A stretch of 9,866 nt of DNA from Flavobacteriales bacterium (GTDB lineage Bacteria > Bacteroidota > Bacteroidia > Flavobacteriales_D > Sanyastnellaceae), in contig JAPKAW010000060.1 of NCBI GenBank assembly GCA_028825055.1, forward strand, positions 1 to 9,866, written 5' to 3'. The position numbers were made by a program, and so were the translations under genes. How positions within the stretch are numbered: the stretch's first letter is position 1; each line of letters opens with the position of its first letter. Positions 1-8,422 of this stretch are shown piece after piece. The notes under the pieces were generated by a model. The model did no database searches, had not been told where the DNA came from, and saw only the letters and a list, made by a program, of their open reading frames with translations.

Positions 1-2375
1 TCAATCAGTTCGTTGTAATTGCGTGCAATGTTCAAGTCCGTATTCCATTGGAACTCTCCAGTCAAGTTTCTAGACTTAATGGAGAATTCAACCCCGCGAT
101 TGAGGATGGTGCCAACATTGTCCCAGAAGTTGGTAAAACCCGTGCTTGCTGGCGTACTCACATTCATTAGAACATCCGTTGAATACTTGTGGTAGCCTGC
201 GAGCTCCAAAGTGACTCGGTCTTGCCAGAGGCCCATTTCTACACTGGCGTCAACCGTTCGAGATGTTTCCCATCGTAAAAAGGGATTTTCCGGTTGAATG
301 GGGTAAAGAATTGAATCTCCTGCATAGGTATTGCCATTGTTAGCCGGCGAGTATGTGCCGAATCGCGCGTAATCTGGCAACGCTGCATTTCCTGTAAACC
401 CGATACTCGTTCTAAATTTTAAGAAATTCACGTGCTTCGATGAGAACCACGATTCATCCGAAATGACCCAACCTGCAGACAAAGAAGGAAAGAATCCGTA
501 GCGACTCTCCCGGCCGAAACGAGAGCTGCCGTCTACACGGGCAGTCGCTTGAACGAAATACCGGTCTTTCAACGCATAGTTGACTCGTCCGAAGTATGAT
601 AAGAAACTGTGTTGCGAAGGCAAATTGACCGTTCTGTTGACATTGGCGGCATCTTCTGAGAGCGAATCGTTCTCAAAAATGGGCCCATCCACTTGTCCGT
701 AGAACAAGCCGTAACCATAGTTATCCGTACGTTGAAACTCACTGCCAACGAGGAAATTCAACACTTGGGTGTCATCCAATTCCAACAAATAGTCTGCGGT
801 GGCACTGTAATTCCAGTTGAGAACGTAATTCGCATTGCGATTGGCGCTCCCGAGATCCGATGTGATTGACAAGGCTCCTGGATTGAACAGGTCTTCTTTG
901 AGGTGCATATAGTCAAACCCACCCGATAGCTTGACATGAAGATCTTTGAGTGGAGTCAAGACCAACTGTGCGTTGTTGATCGAGCGGTCCTCGGTGTTTT
1001 TCCATTGCTTCAATTCACGAACTGCGACCGGGTTCTTTGTACTTCCCCATTCGTCGAACCACAAGAAATATTCTCCGGCTTCATTGGTTACGGTTCCATT
1101 GGCATCAACCTGATCTTCTAAATAGCGAACAGGGTAATACGGCAACGCATTGGACATGGCATCTCCCAATCCGCCTGACCAAGCCGCATCAATGCGGTTG
1201 TTTTGACCTCGGCTGAGGGAGGAGCTTAATATCACTTTGGCCCAAGGTTTTGGGGTCCAATCAAAATTGATTCGAGCGCTAGAACGGTTGTAACTGTTGC
1301 CAAGCAGATAGCTTCCGTTGTTGTCTTGTGAAACGCCGGCATACAGGTTATATCGGTCCCCACCATGCCGGACTCCGAAATTGACGTTTCCTTTGGTTCC
1401 GAGACCGGTTGTTTCGTCAACCCAGTTTGTATTGGTCTGCATCGCTTGCAGATATGCCTCCTTACGTGTCAAAGGAGCATCTGATGCAGACGTCATGTTA
1501 GGAAGCCAAACATACCCTGTTCCGCCATCATTTTCCCACGCTTCTTGACGTAAGGTCAAATAGGACTCTGTGTCCATCATGTTGGGGCGCGTGGCGGGTG
1601 TGCCGAATCCAGCTCGTGTGCTAAACTCAAAGGAAGTTCCTTTTCTTCCACGTTTTGTGGTAATTAAGATGACCCCATTGGCTCCTCGTGACCCATAAAT
1701 ACCAGTCGCAGCCGCATCCTTGAGGATTTCCACAGACTCGATGTCGTTGGGGTTGATGGAAGCCAAAGGATTGTTGTTGAAGGCTCCTGAGTTTCCTCTC
1801 AAGAAATATTCTTGGGTAATTGGAATGCCGTCAATGACGTAAAGTGGGTCGCCGGCTGCGGAGACAGAAGCGACTCCGCGCACGCGAATCAAGGAAGCTG
1901 ATCCAGCCACACCCGAGGATTGACTCACTTGAACACCGGCGGCTTGGCCCTGAAGTGCCGCTTCAAAAGAAGGCGTTTGGATTCCTGTGATTTGTTTGGC
2001 AGAAACCTGAACAATTGATCCTGTAACTTCTTTTTTACGCTGGACACCATAGCCCACAACAACAACATCCTCAATCATCACTGCATCCTCCTCCAAAACA
2101 ATGGACCATTCTATGGAGGTGTCTTGAATGTCAACAGAGCGTCTTAAGGTGAGGTATCCAATGAATGAGAAGGAGACTTGATGACTCCCTTTTGAAAGGG
2201 ACAACGAAAAGCTCCCGTCCATTCCTGCAAACTGACCATCCGTTCCATCGACAATAACCGAGGCGGAAGGCAAGGAATTACCTTGTGCATCGACAATTGT
2301 TCCGCTTAAAGTTTGACCGAAGCCAACAAGCACATTGCTCAGAGTGAGCAAAAGGAGAATTGATTTTAAGCGCAT
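1..2375 (-). CDS. SusC/RagA-family TonB-linked outer-membrane receptor (3' end beyond left edge)
   Basis: This is an outer-membrane beta-barrel receptor that imports oligosaccharides with energy from TonB/ExbBD, normally paired with a SusD lipoprotein. I translated the minus strand from the ATG at 2375; the frame stays open to base 1, giving about 791 residues. Family members are usually near 1000 residues, so roughly the last fifth, including the final barrel strands, lies outside. Residues 1-21 form a signal peptide (hydrophobic SILLLLTLSNVLVG, ending GFGQ). Residues 22-95 are a carboxypeptidase-regulatory-like beta-sandwich (GTIVDAQGNSLPSASV). Residues 102-121 carry the SusC signature EDVVVVGYG...KEVTGS, and 130-245 form the plug, with YVIDGIPI (179-186) and VEILKDAAATGIYGSRGANG (215-234). 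The barrel follows (for example FVQATARVDGSSRFG). No STN domain precedes the beta-sandwich, so anti-sigma signalling through FecR is not indicated. SusD would be expected immediately downstream, off the window. The substrate is inferred as alpha-glucan only from the amylase next door. Family assignment is very secure; the substrate is not. Confidence 0.96.
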   Translation of the reverse strand, partial: MRLKSILLLLTLSNVLVGFGQTLSGTIVDAQGNSLPSASVIVDGTDGQFAGMDGSFSLSLSKGSHQVSFSFIGYLTLRRSVDIQDTSIEWSIVLEEDAVMIEDVVVVGYGVQRKKEVTGSIVQVSAKQITGIQTPSFEAALQGQAAGVQVSQSSGVAGSASLIRVRGVASVSAAGDPLYVIDGIPITQEYFLRGNSGAFNNNPLASINPNDIESVEILKDAAATGIYGSRGANGVILITTKRGRKGTSFEFSTRAGFGTPATRPNMMDTESYLTLRQEAWENDGGTGYVWLPNMTSASDAPLTRKEAYLQAMQTNTNWVDETTGLGTKGNVNFGVRHGGDRYNLYAGVSQDNNGSYLLGNSYNRSSARINFDWTPKPWAKVILSSSLSRGQNNRIDAAWSGGLGDAMSNALPYYPVRYLEDQVDANGTVTNEAGEYFLWFDEWGSTKNPVAVRELKQWKNTEDRSINNAQLVLTPLKDLHVKLSGGFDYMHLKEDLFNPGALSITSDLGSANRNANYVLNWNYSATADYLLELDDTQVLNFLVGSEFQRTDNYGYGLFYGQVDGPIFENDSLSEDAANVNRTVNLPSQHSFLSYFGRVNYALKDRYFVQATARVDGSSRFGRESRYGFFPSLSAGWVISDESWFSSKHVNFLKFRTSIGFTGNAALPDYARFGTYSPANNGNTYAGDSILYPIQPENPFLRWETSRTVDASVEMGLWQDRVTLELAGYHKYSTDVLMNVSTPASTGFTNFWDNVGTILNRGVEFSIKSRNLTGEFQWNTDLNIARNYNELI

Positions 2376-2393
2376 TAAATGAGGTTTACGAGG

Positions 2394-2422
2394 CAAACTT
2401 ATGGATTCATAAAAAAAAACAA
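2394..2422 (-). promoter_or_regulatory. Candidate Bacteroidota housekeeping promoter for the SusC-type gene
   Basis: Read on the minus strand, TTG (2422-2420) is followed after 18 bases by TAAGTTTG (2401-2394), an exact fit to the Bacteroidota -7 consensus TAnnTTTG with an accepted -33 spacing. Transcription would begin near 2388, leaving a very short leader of about a dozen bases before the ATG at 2375. The -33 element and the spacer use the last base of the upstream terminator stem and its T tract. The match is direct; promoter activity is inferred. Confidence 0.55.
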
Positions 2423-2437
2423 TGCCGAAAACAGCAT
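2411..2437 (-). terminator. Intrinsic terminator after the amylase gene
   Basis: On the minus strand, ATGCTG TTTT CGGCAT (2437-2422) can fold into a 6-bp stem (one G-U pair) with a TTTT loop. It is followed by TG and nine consecutive T (2419-2411). It begins three bases after the amylase stop codon (2442-2440), the expected place for a Rho-independent terminator of the regulator-kinase-amylase transcript. The stem is short and of moderate strength, so partial read-through into the receptor gene is possible. Confidence 0.7.
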
Positions 2438-2439
2438 CA

Positions 2440-5319
2440 TCAATGAACAATGACACGCTGTGTATCCCAATGGCCATCATGTGTTAGCTGAATGAAATAC
2501 AATCCGGCGGGCCAACCAGCAACGGAGATATTGAATTCAGAGGTTCCAACATGCCATGGTATGACGTGTAGAATGGAAACCACTTTTCCGGCGGTATCCA
2601 TGACTTTTAACTCACAGGTATTCAATGATTGCAACGAGAATGAACCATGAATTAAGTGCGAGGCAGGGTTTGGGCTGATGTTCAACTGAAGATCAGAACC
2701 GTCATGTGTGCTAATTCCGTTGGGTACAGGTGAGGCGATGTCGACGTCCAAAAATACATGGTACTCGCCGGGAGCGAAATTCATGAAGGCATTCACATCT
2801 GAAACGTCAAAGGATGTTCCAGTGAAGTAGTCGTACCACATTCCGGTATGCTGAAACCCAGGAATCATGCTCAAGTCGGTCACCTTAAAATTGGCAACGA
2901 TGACCGCATTCAGGTTCGTACCATTGAGCAAGAGGCGCTTTCCATACCCTCCAACATCAAAGTTGAAGTTGTTCGAACTGAAAGGGTCGGGATACGTTGT
3001 TTTCAGATGAGCAAGCCCAGAGATGACTTCGTGGATGCGATAGCGATTCGCATTGTCTCGATAATCCCAACGGACAGGTTTGGCCTCTGTGCGGCAACTT
3101 TCGCTGACGGTGGTACCATCACTGCACGTGTTGATGCTGTAATCATATCCCAACTCTTCAAATTGATAGAGCATTTTAGGTCCTGGAAGTGGAATGTTGA
3201 AGCACTGCAACGCTTCCATGCGTGCCAAAGCCGTGTTCAAATTGGTTACTTGATATTCACTGTCGCCATTTCCAAATGAAAGTGCCTTGTAGATTAAGCG
3301 TTCTTCATCGTGGCTCTCTGGATAACTCATGACAAGGGGCGAGGACATGCCCTGTTCTTGATAATTGGCCCAATTGAAATTGGCTCCATAGCCCATCAAA
3401 GCTTCGGAGTATTCATGGGACGCGTTGGCCCAAACCATGAAGCCATCTTCAACCAACGCTTGAAGCTCACTGTTATCTGTCCAGTGTTCTAGAATCATGT
3501 AGATGCCAGAATCCGCGCTCCACACGTGATCCGCATAGTTGTTTAGGATGTTGATGCGGCTTTGATCATATCCATTGCCCCAACCCGAGGTTTGGGTCAT
3601 GCCCTTTGAAAAGTCCAATCGGTATCCGTCCACATGATATTCATTGATCCAATAGGCCAATGTTCGTTTCATGAAGGCCACTGTGGCACCGCTTTCATGA
3701 TTCCAATCATAAAACCACGTTTCCGGTGATGGCGAAACTTCATTGAACCAAGGATTGCTTGCTGCGGGTTGATTTTCAGCATCGTTCCAATACATGTCCA
3801 GAAATGGATTGGGGGTATCCGCATGATTCAATGCAACATCCAAAATGACTGCGATTCCGCGCTCATGGCAAGCATTTACGAGTGTTTTGAATGCGTTTTT
3901 TGTTCCATAAGCCTTGTCAAGCGCCAAATAGAATGTGGGGTTGTATCCCCAGCTGTCGTTTCCATTGAACTCATTGATCGGCAGAAACTCGATGGCGTTT
4001 ATTCCCAGCCGATCGAGATAATCTAAGGTGTCTAATATGGTCTGGAAATTGCGCTCTTCGGTGAAGTCGCGAACGAGCAATTCGTACACAATCAACTGGT
4101 CGTTTTCCGGTCGCTGAAATTCTGCATCGCTCCAAGAGTAGGCCGGTTGCGCTGTTTGAAACACAGAAACGGGCTTGTTCTCCGTCAGCATGTTGGGAAA
4201 GGGCATCAAATCGGGGTAGGTCGATTCTGAAATCCAGCCATCATTCCAGGGATCCAAAACCACTTCTGAATAAGCATCTGCGACCCGGATGTCGTCGGGC
4301 ATGATGTGGTAGTGAAATCGGTATTCTTGGCCGGGTGTTAAGCCGTTGAGCTCGATCCAGTAACGTGATTGATCTGGAGTGGGCGTCATCAAGTAATCGT
4401 AACTCAGTTCCCAATTGTTGAAGTCTCCAACTGCGAATACGTGTTCTTTTGACGGGGCATACAATTGAAGCCGCACACTCGTGTCGGAGAGGTAAGTGAT
4501 GCCGTCCTCAGACCCATTGGGTGGCCAAGCAGTGACAGGGCTTCCAGGCAACACGGTCATTGTCGCTGAATCTGAGGCCACTGAGCTGCCGTTGTCTGCT
4601 ACCATCAGTAGGTTGTATTGCCCTGCATCCAATGCCTCAAAATCATACGTCAAAGATGTTCCTGAAGCCGTCGCAACCGATTCTTCATTGATGAACAATT
4701 CCATTTCACTCGCTTCCGAAGCTTGTCCGGACACGGCAAAGGATTCTCCAATTCCTAAAACGGCATACCCGAGCTCAGGTGTTTGGATGGAAACAGAAAA
4801 AGCTCCGGTGCTGACCTCATAAAAGATGTCTGAACCATCGGCATTGCGCCCCACGAGACTTCCCGATGCATTGCGGAATACCATGGCTAAGTTTTCGATG
4901 CTCACGCCATCAGGAAGATCATAATATGCTGCCAATGTCAAACCGTTGAAATCGAAGGAGTGGACTCCATTGCCTTCAGGGTTGAGAACGTAATCCGCGT
5001 CGCTTACACCCCATGTCGTTTGCACAAATTGCCAATCGCTTGGACCTGAACTTTCACTTGTTATGACACCCGTATGAATGTAGACGGGAATGACACCTTC
5101 CAATTCGCCGTTGCCTAAGCTACTATCGAAGTAAAGCGTGACTAGGTCATCTGACGTAGGAAAAGCGGGATCCGTCCAAATCACTTGTCCGGATGCGTTT
5201 TGAGCAAATAAAACCCCTGTGAAGAACCAAAGTACGAAGTGTAAGCAGGTTGCACTCGATATCCAAGCCTCCGTGTTTTTGGTCAAATATGACGTCTGCT
5301 GAATCGTTAGCGTATTCAT
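2440..5319 (-). CDS. Secreted multidomain GH13 alpha-amylase-family glycoside hydrolase with T9SS type A sorting tail
   Basis: This enzyme is predicted to hydrolyse alpha-1,4-glucans (starch- or glycogen-like) outside the cell or at its surface. Of 959 residues, 1-45 form a signal peptide with a long n-region and hydrophobic core (LHFVLWFFTGVLFA). Residues 46-168 are an N-terminal beta domain (VYIHTGVIT, AMVFRNASG) of a type seen in Bacteroidota amylases; glycan binding is only suspected. Residues 175-258 look Ig-like, and 272-370 resemble a CBM48/early-set domain (VFAVGDFNNW). The GH13 barrel spans about 405-770. Region I is DVALNH (494-499), region II YRLDF with nucleophile Asp569 and Arg567, region III ILEHW with acid/base Glu611, and region IV ESHDE with His670-Asp671, so the catalytic set is intact. 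A C-terminal beta domain (790-858) precedes a Por secretion tail (877-959: SPNPA, then GLYFIQL). Cys732 and Cys742 could pair. The start is the ATG overlapping the kinase stop (ATGA). The GH13 subfamily and exact specificity cannot be read here. Confidence 0.95.
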   Translation of the reverse strand: MNTLTIQQTSYLTKNTEAWISSATCLHFVLWFFTGVLFAQNASGQVIWTDPAFPTSDDLVTLYFDSSLGNGELEGVIPVYIHTGVITSESSGPSDWQFVQTTWGVSDADYVLNPEGNGVHSFDFNGLTLAAYYDLPDGVSIENLAMVFRNASGSLVGRNADGSDIFYEVSTGAFSVSIQTPELGYAVLGIGESFAVSGQASEASEMELFINEESVATASGTSLTYDFEALDAGQYNLLMVADNGSSVASDSATMTVLPGSPVTAWPPNGSEDGITYLSDTSVRLQLYAPSKEHVFAVGDFNNWELSYDYLMTPTPDQSRYWIELNGLTPGQEYRFHYHIMPDDIRVADAYSEVVLDPWNDGWISESTYPDLMPFPNMLTENKPVSVFQTAQPAYSWSDAEFQRPENDQLIVYELLVRDFTEERNFQTILDTLDYLDRLGINAIEFLPINEFNGNDSWGYNPTFYLALDKAYGTKNAFKTLVNACHERGIAVILDVALNHADTPNPFLDMYWNDAENQPAASNPWFNEVSPSPETWFYDWNHESGATVAFMKRTLAYWINEYHVDGYRLDFSKGMTQTSGWGNGYDQSRINILNNYADHVWSADSGIYMILEHWTDNSELQALVEDGFMVWANASHEYSEALMGYGANFNWANYQEQGMSSPLVMSYPESHDEERLIYKALSFGNGDSEYQVTNLNTALARMEALQCFNIPLPGPKMLYQFEELGYDYSINTCSDGTTVSESCRTEAKPVRWDYRDNANRYRIHEVISGLAHLKTTYPDPFSSNNFNFDVGGYGKRLLLNGTNLNAVIVANFKVTDLSMIPGFQHTGMWYDYFTGTSFDVSDVNAFMNFAPGEYHVFLDVDIASPVPNGISTHDGSDLQLNISPNPASHLIHGSFSLQSLNTCELKVMDTAGKVVSILHVIPWHVGTSEFNISVAGWPAGLYFIQLTHDGHWDTQRVIVH

Positions 5320-7622
5320 TGAACAAGGATGGTGTGTGACTGGGTTGGGGATTGCTCTATCAGATTCGACCGCAAAATGTATGCACCGGGCTGAAGGAGA
5401 TTGCCGTGAATTCGGGAAGACTCTCCAGCTGCGATGTGCACGCCATTTGACTGGTACAAATTCCAGACGTTGGAATGAGGCATTGAAATAGGCTGTCCCG
5501 CTCGATGCGGGTTTCTAGGCCGCCAAGGATTCTCGAGCGCTACGATTTCGGATATGGCATTCTCCATTTCACCATTGGGCGCGTTGGGTGTCGGTGGGGT
5601 GTCGGTAAATAAGAAAAACCACATCCAAGAGGGTGCTCCATCTGTTGTTCTTCCCCAGCTCGCATTGGGAGCTGCATCGTTCCAATGCGCTGAGTCGATC
5701 AGACGCCAGGCATCTTCGTCCATTGTCGTGATGAATACATCGCCGCTGCCAGCGTCCAAATGAAACGGAGCATGAAGGGGACCGTCCTCAACATCGTCAT
5801 CACAATAGAGCACGACGTGTTGTCCGGTATCGAGCGTGACATTCGGGAGGGACCAACGGTTTGGCCAGTCTAAGCGGTTGGTGAGATAGTGATAACTCAA
5901 GTTAATTGGCGCGTTGCCTGCGTTGTACAATTCCACCCAATCGGCATACCCGCCGGCTTCATCCTGCATAAAGCTGTTGTTGAGGGGCATGGCCTCGTTA
6001 ATGACCAAACCATTGCTAAGTGATGCATTCCAAACTTGGCGAGATGTACACGGCGATTGCACCGTATTGTTCTCAGAATCAGCGACCACTGTCCACCAGG
6101 CATGCGCACTCCCATTCATCGGGATCTGAGCTTCCCATTGGCTCCCAAACTCATTGGATTCAACCTGTGACAAGGGATGCGACACGATAGAAGCGGCCTC
6201 CATTTGAACGTCAGCATGGATGGAGTTGATTGCGTTGCCGTCAGTTGATGCAATCCATGCGTGAACGGTTAGCGTATCATTGACCAATGGGCTCGGTGCC
6301 CACGCAGTCAAGGAAAGCGGACCCCATTCGAGGGCTTCATCCAATTGAATATCAGCCCAAAATTGCCGGCTCTCCATGAACGGTACAATTCCCCACGCGA
6401 CATGGCCACCCCAATTCTCGGACAGTGCCACGGTGAAATCATCGGCATCGAAACCATAGTCCATGGTGTAGAATAAGTCATCCGCAATGGAAGTACCGAT
6501 CGTGGATTGAATGACTTCACCCCGGGCCTCAATCCAGTCCAACGTGAAGGTCTCATCCATGAGCCGCCGCATGAAATAAGTGAATGCCGTTTTGTACTCT
6601 GGAACAGCCATTAATCGAGTGTACAAGGGGCGGTCTGATGCATCCGTCCAATTGTAAGGATCTTGGTTGGTCCATTCTCCAAACCATTGAATGCCTAATG
6701 AGTTGTCAGCGTCGTAAGGGATGTAAACGATTCGCTGGTCTGCAGGTCGCTGGTAAAGGTAGAAGTTGTTTTTATTCCCAATGTAATTGTCCCAATGGCC
6801 GCATAAGATTTCTGCGGCAGCAATCTTCAGATAGCTGTAAACGTCAAAGACGTCTTCAAGAGCGCAAGGAAGCGACTCCAAGGGCTCGTTGTTGAGAACA
6901 TCGATGAATTGTGCCAAGGCATCGTATTGGTCTTCCGATACATTGGTCTTTAGGTCGTACACGCGGTCATCGCTCCAGCTCGGTGTGAATTTGTAATCTT
7001 CACCGGAGGAGCCTTGATAGGTGAGATTGGCAGGGTAGGTACATTTCCACAGGTTCCCATGATTCGAATCAAACCTTTTCTCTAACCATTCCTCATCGAT
7101 GTGCTCGAGGTTATAGTAGAGCCCGTGATACACCCCGTTGACGAATAAATTGACATGATTGCTTCTGGAAACAGGCATGCCGGCATCACGCATTCCTTCC
7201 CAGATCAAGCGCGCTCGAAGGACGCTGGGATCGTTGTGCTCGCCATTGAGATTCATTTTCTCAAGACCCTCCCAAGAGCCACCGGAATTAAAAGTGTTGA
7301 ACGAAATTTTAAATGACTTTTTATCCGATGCTCTTGACGTGTTTCCGCGTAGACGAAATCCGATGTTCTGAACGGTGTCGATGCCATCCTCTGATTGAAA
7401 AGTAAAGGAGGCCGGATGCTCAATATTGGAATACCAGTTGGACTCCTCGTACATCCATTCCAATGCGTCGCCACACTCAATTTGAACAGTGGGCAGGTCA
7501 TTCTGAACAAAAGGAACACCGTCAGTGGGATGATGCAACAATCCTTGACCAAACACAGTGCATTCCAGTTGAACACAACCAGAAAAAAGGAGAAGGAGCA
7601 AGCAGCGAATGGAACCCTTCAT
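5316..7622 (-). CDS. Secreted CotH-family protein kinase homologue with lamin-tail domain
   Basis: CotH proteins are atypical secreted kinases; B. subtilis CotH phosphorylates spore-coat proteins. The reading frame opens at 7685, but I chose the ATG at 7622 (768 residues). It leaves 46 bases after the regulator stop and begins directly with a signal peptide, whereas the longer version would prefix 21 charged residues. Residues 1-26 are the signal peptide (RCLLLLLFSGC...VFGQ). Cleavage at the FGQ is favoured, although SGC at 14-16 resembles a weak lipobox. The CotH domain spans about 45-420: RLRGNTSR with KKSFK (90-105), MNLNGEHNDPSVLR (123-136), NGVYHGLYYNLEHIDEEWL (162-180), HWDNY...NNFYLY (276-290) and the probable metal-binding YDADNSLG (303-310). 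An Ig-like linker covers 435-530, and a lamin-tail domain about 538-680 (INEAMP, DWVELYN). The last 50 residues (VWNLYQSNG...QPGAYILRS...ILVQ) resemble a divergent T9SS tail. The gene overlaps the amylase start by 4 bases. Kinase activity and substrate are inferred. Confidence 0.9.
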   Translation of the reverse strand: MKGSIRCLLLLLFSGCVQLECTVFGQGLLHHPTDGVPFVQNDLPTVQIECGDALEWMYEESNWYSNIEHPASFTFQSEDGIDTVQNIGFRLRGNTSRASDKKSFKISFNTFNSGGSWEGLEKMNLNGEHNDPSVLRARLIWEGMRDAGMPVSRSNHVNLFVNGVYHGLYYNLEHIDEEWLEKRFDSNHGNLWKCTYPANLTYQGSSGEDYKFTPSWSDDRVYDLKTNVSEDQYDALAQFIDVLNNEPLESLPCALEDVFDVYSYLKIAAAEILCGHWDNYIGNKNNFYLYQRPADQRIVYIPYDADNSLGIQWFGEWTNQDPYNWTDASDRPLYTRLMAVPEYKTAFTYFMRRLMDETFTLDWIEARGEVIQSTIGTSIADDLFYTMDYGFDADDFTVALSENWGGHVAWGIVPFMESRQFWADIQLDEALEWGPLSLTAWAPSPLVNDTLTVHAWIASTDGNAINSIHADVQMEAASIVSHPLSQVESNEFGSQWEAQIPMNGSAHAWWTVVADSENNTVQSPCTSRQVWNASLSNGLVINEAMPLNNSFMQDEAGGYADWVELYNAGNAPINLSYHYLTNRLDWPNRWSLPNVTLDTGQHVVLYCDDDVEDGPLHAPFHLDAGSGDVFITTMDEDAWRLIDSAHWNDAAPNASWGRTTDGAPSWMWFFLFTDTPPTPNAPNGEMENAISEIVALENPWRPRNPHRAGQPISMPHSNVWNLYQSNGVHIAAGESSRIHGNLLQPGAYILRSNLIEQSPTQSHTILVQ

Positions 7623-7668
7623 GCACTTAGTTTTTAATGAAGTTTTGAGAAGGAGGTCCTCATTGGCT

Positions 7669-8397
7669 TCATTCGGAAATTTCATTGGGGTTGAAGCTAA
7701 AGAGCTGGGCTGGTTTGTGCATGACGCCCTTCTGCTTCTCGTTCAGCGGAATTACATGGGGCATGCGCTTTACGTTCTTTCGAAAATTTCGCTTGTCAAA
7801 CTTTTTATTCAAGACCAATTCATACAACGCTTGAAGCTGGCTCAATGTGAATTTCTTAGGAAGCAATTCGAAACTGATATGGTGACTTTCCAGTTGTTCG
7901 CGCAACGCTTCAAATCCGGATGAAAGAATCTCGTTGTGATCAAAGGCAAGAGCAGGGATGTCGTTTAAGTCTACCCAATTCACACTTCCTGCAAATGATG
8001 CGGGTTTAGGGGAGAAATCTTGAAGGCTCACCAACCCGAAGTAGGCCACGGTGATAACACGTTGGTCTGGATGTGTGCGCAAAGACTGCAGCCATGCACG
8101 GTCCTTGGCATCTTTGACACGCGTGGGGTCTCCAAAAGCATGAAATTGTTTGAGATAAATACCATTGAGTTGGGTCAATTCCAATAGAACACGTTTGGCA
8201 GCTTCAAGCAGACCTTCGTTGATGAGAATTAGATCACCCGGAAGCTGTGGCTGGGATTTTATATCTAAATCCAATCCATCTTTTGGAAGCTGTTGGTTAA
8301 TCAATAGGACCTTCAGTCCGCTGTCGTCATAACCAAAGATTACGCAATCAACGGATATGTGCAGTGCATCGTGTTCCATCATGTAGCGAAAGTACAT
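7669..8397 (-). CDS. Nudix-domain winged-helix transcriptional regulator (NrtR/AraR type)
   Basis: This is a predicted DNA-binding regulator in which a Nudix fold serves as the ligand sensor. Known relatives are NrtR (ADP-ribose, NAD metabolism) and AraR of Bacteroides thetaiotaomicron (L-arabinose). Residues about 12-165 form the Nudix domain (SVDCVIFGYDD; LPGDLILINEGLLEAAKRVL; FHAFGDPTRV; RVITVAYFGLV). The Nudix box at 54-77 is degenerate: the canonical REUXEE core reads KRVLLEL, keeping Glu73 but with Val70 and Leu74 in place of two acidic residues. This favours ligand sensing over catalysis. Residues about 178-237 are the winged helix typical of the family (LPKKFTLSQLQALYE, DKRNFRKNVKRM, HKPAQLFSF). 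The first ATG (8397) is used; Met6 or Met7 are possible starts, since family N-termini are usually short before the VDCVIF strand. It is first gene of the leftward operon and divergent from pfkA. Its ligand is unknown; a glucan-derived sugar is a reasonable guess from context. Confidence 0.88.
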   Translation of the reverse strand: MYFRYMMEHDALHISVDCVIFGYDDSGLKVLLINQQLPKDGLDLDIKSQPQLPGDLILINEGLLEAAKRVLLELTQLNGIYLKQFHAFGDPTRVKDAKDRAWLQSLRTHPDQRVITVAYFGLVSLQDFSPKPASFAGSVNWVDLNDIPALAFDHNEILSSGFEALREQLESHHISFELLPKKFTLSQLQALYELVLNKKFDKRNFRKNVKRMPHVIPLNEKQKGVMHKPAQLFSFNPNEISE

Positions 8398-8422
8398 CTT
8401 TACTTCCCAAATCGTTCAATAT

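Noticed and set aside
2848..3279. 143-residue plus-strand open frame opposite the amylase gene
   Set aside because: It lies wholly antisense to a well-supported GH13 catalytic domain, shows no recognisable domain, and looks like a by-product of codon use on the opposite strand.
6584..6895. 103-residue plus-strand open frame opposite the CotH domain
   Set aside because: It is antisense to highly conserved kinase motifs and has a Cys/Arg-rich, non-protein-like composition.
7575..7622. CotH protein as a lipoprotein with lipobox at Cys16
   Set aside because: The position -3 residue is Phe, a poor lipobox, and a normal signal peptidase I site (VFGQ) plus a T9SS-like tail fit better; it is kept only as an alternative.
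7645..7662. GAGGACCTC-like small inverted repeat between regulator and kinase genes
   Set aside because: The half-sites are only 4 bases with no T tract, so it is neither a convincing terminator nor an operator.
7623..7685. Upstream ATG at 7685 as the start of the CotH-type gene
   Set aside because: It would overlap the regulator stop and put 21 polar residues before the hydrophobic signal-peptide core; the ATG at 7622 gives a standard signal peptide and a normal spacing.
7609..7923. 104-residue plus-strand open frame covering the regulator 3' end and kinase 5' end
   Set aside because: It is antisense to the conserved winged-helix coding sequence and has no family resemblance.
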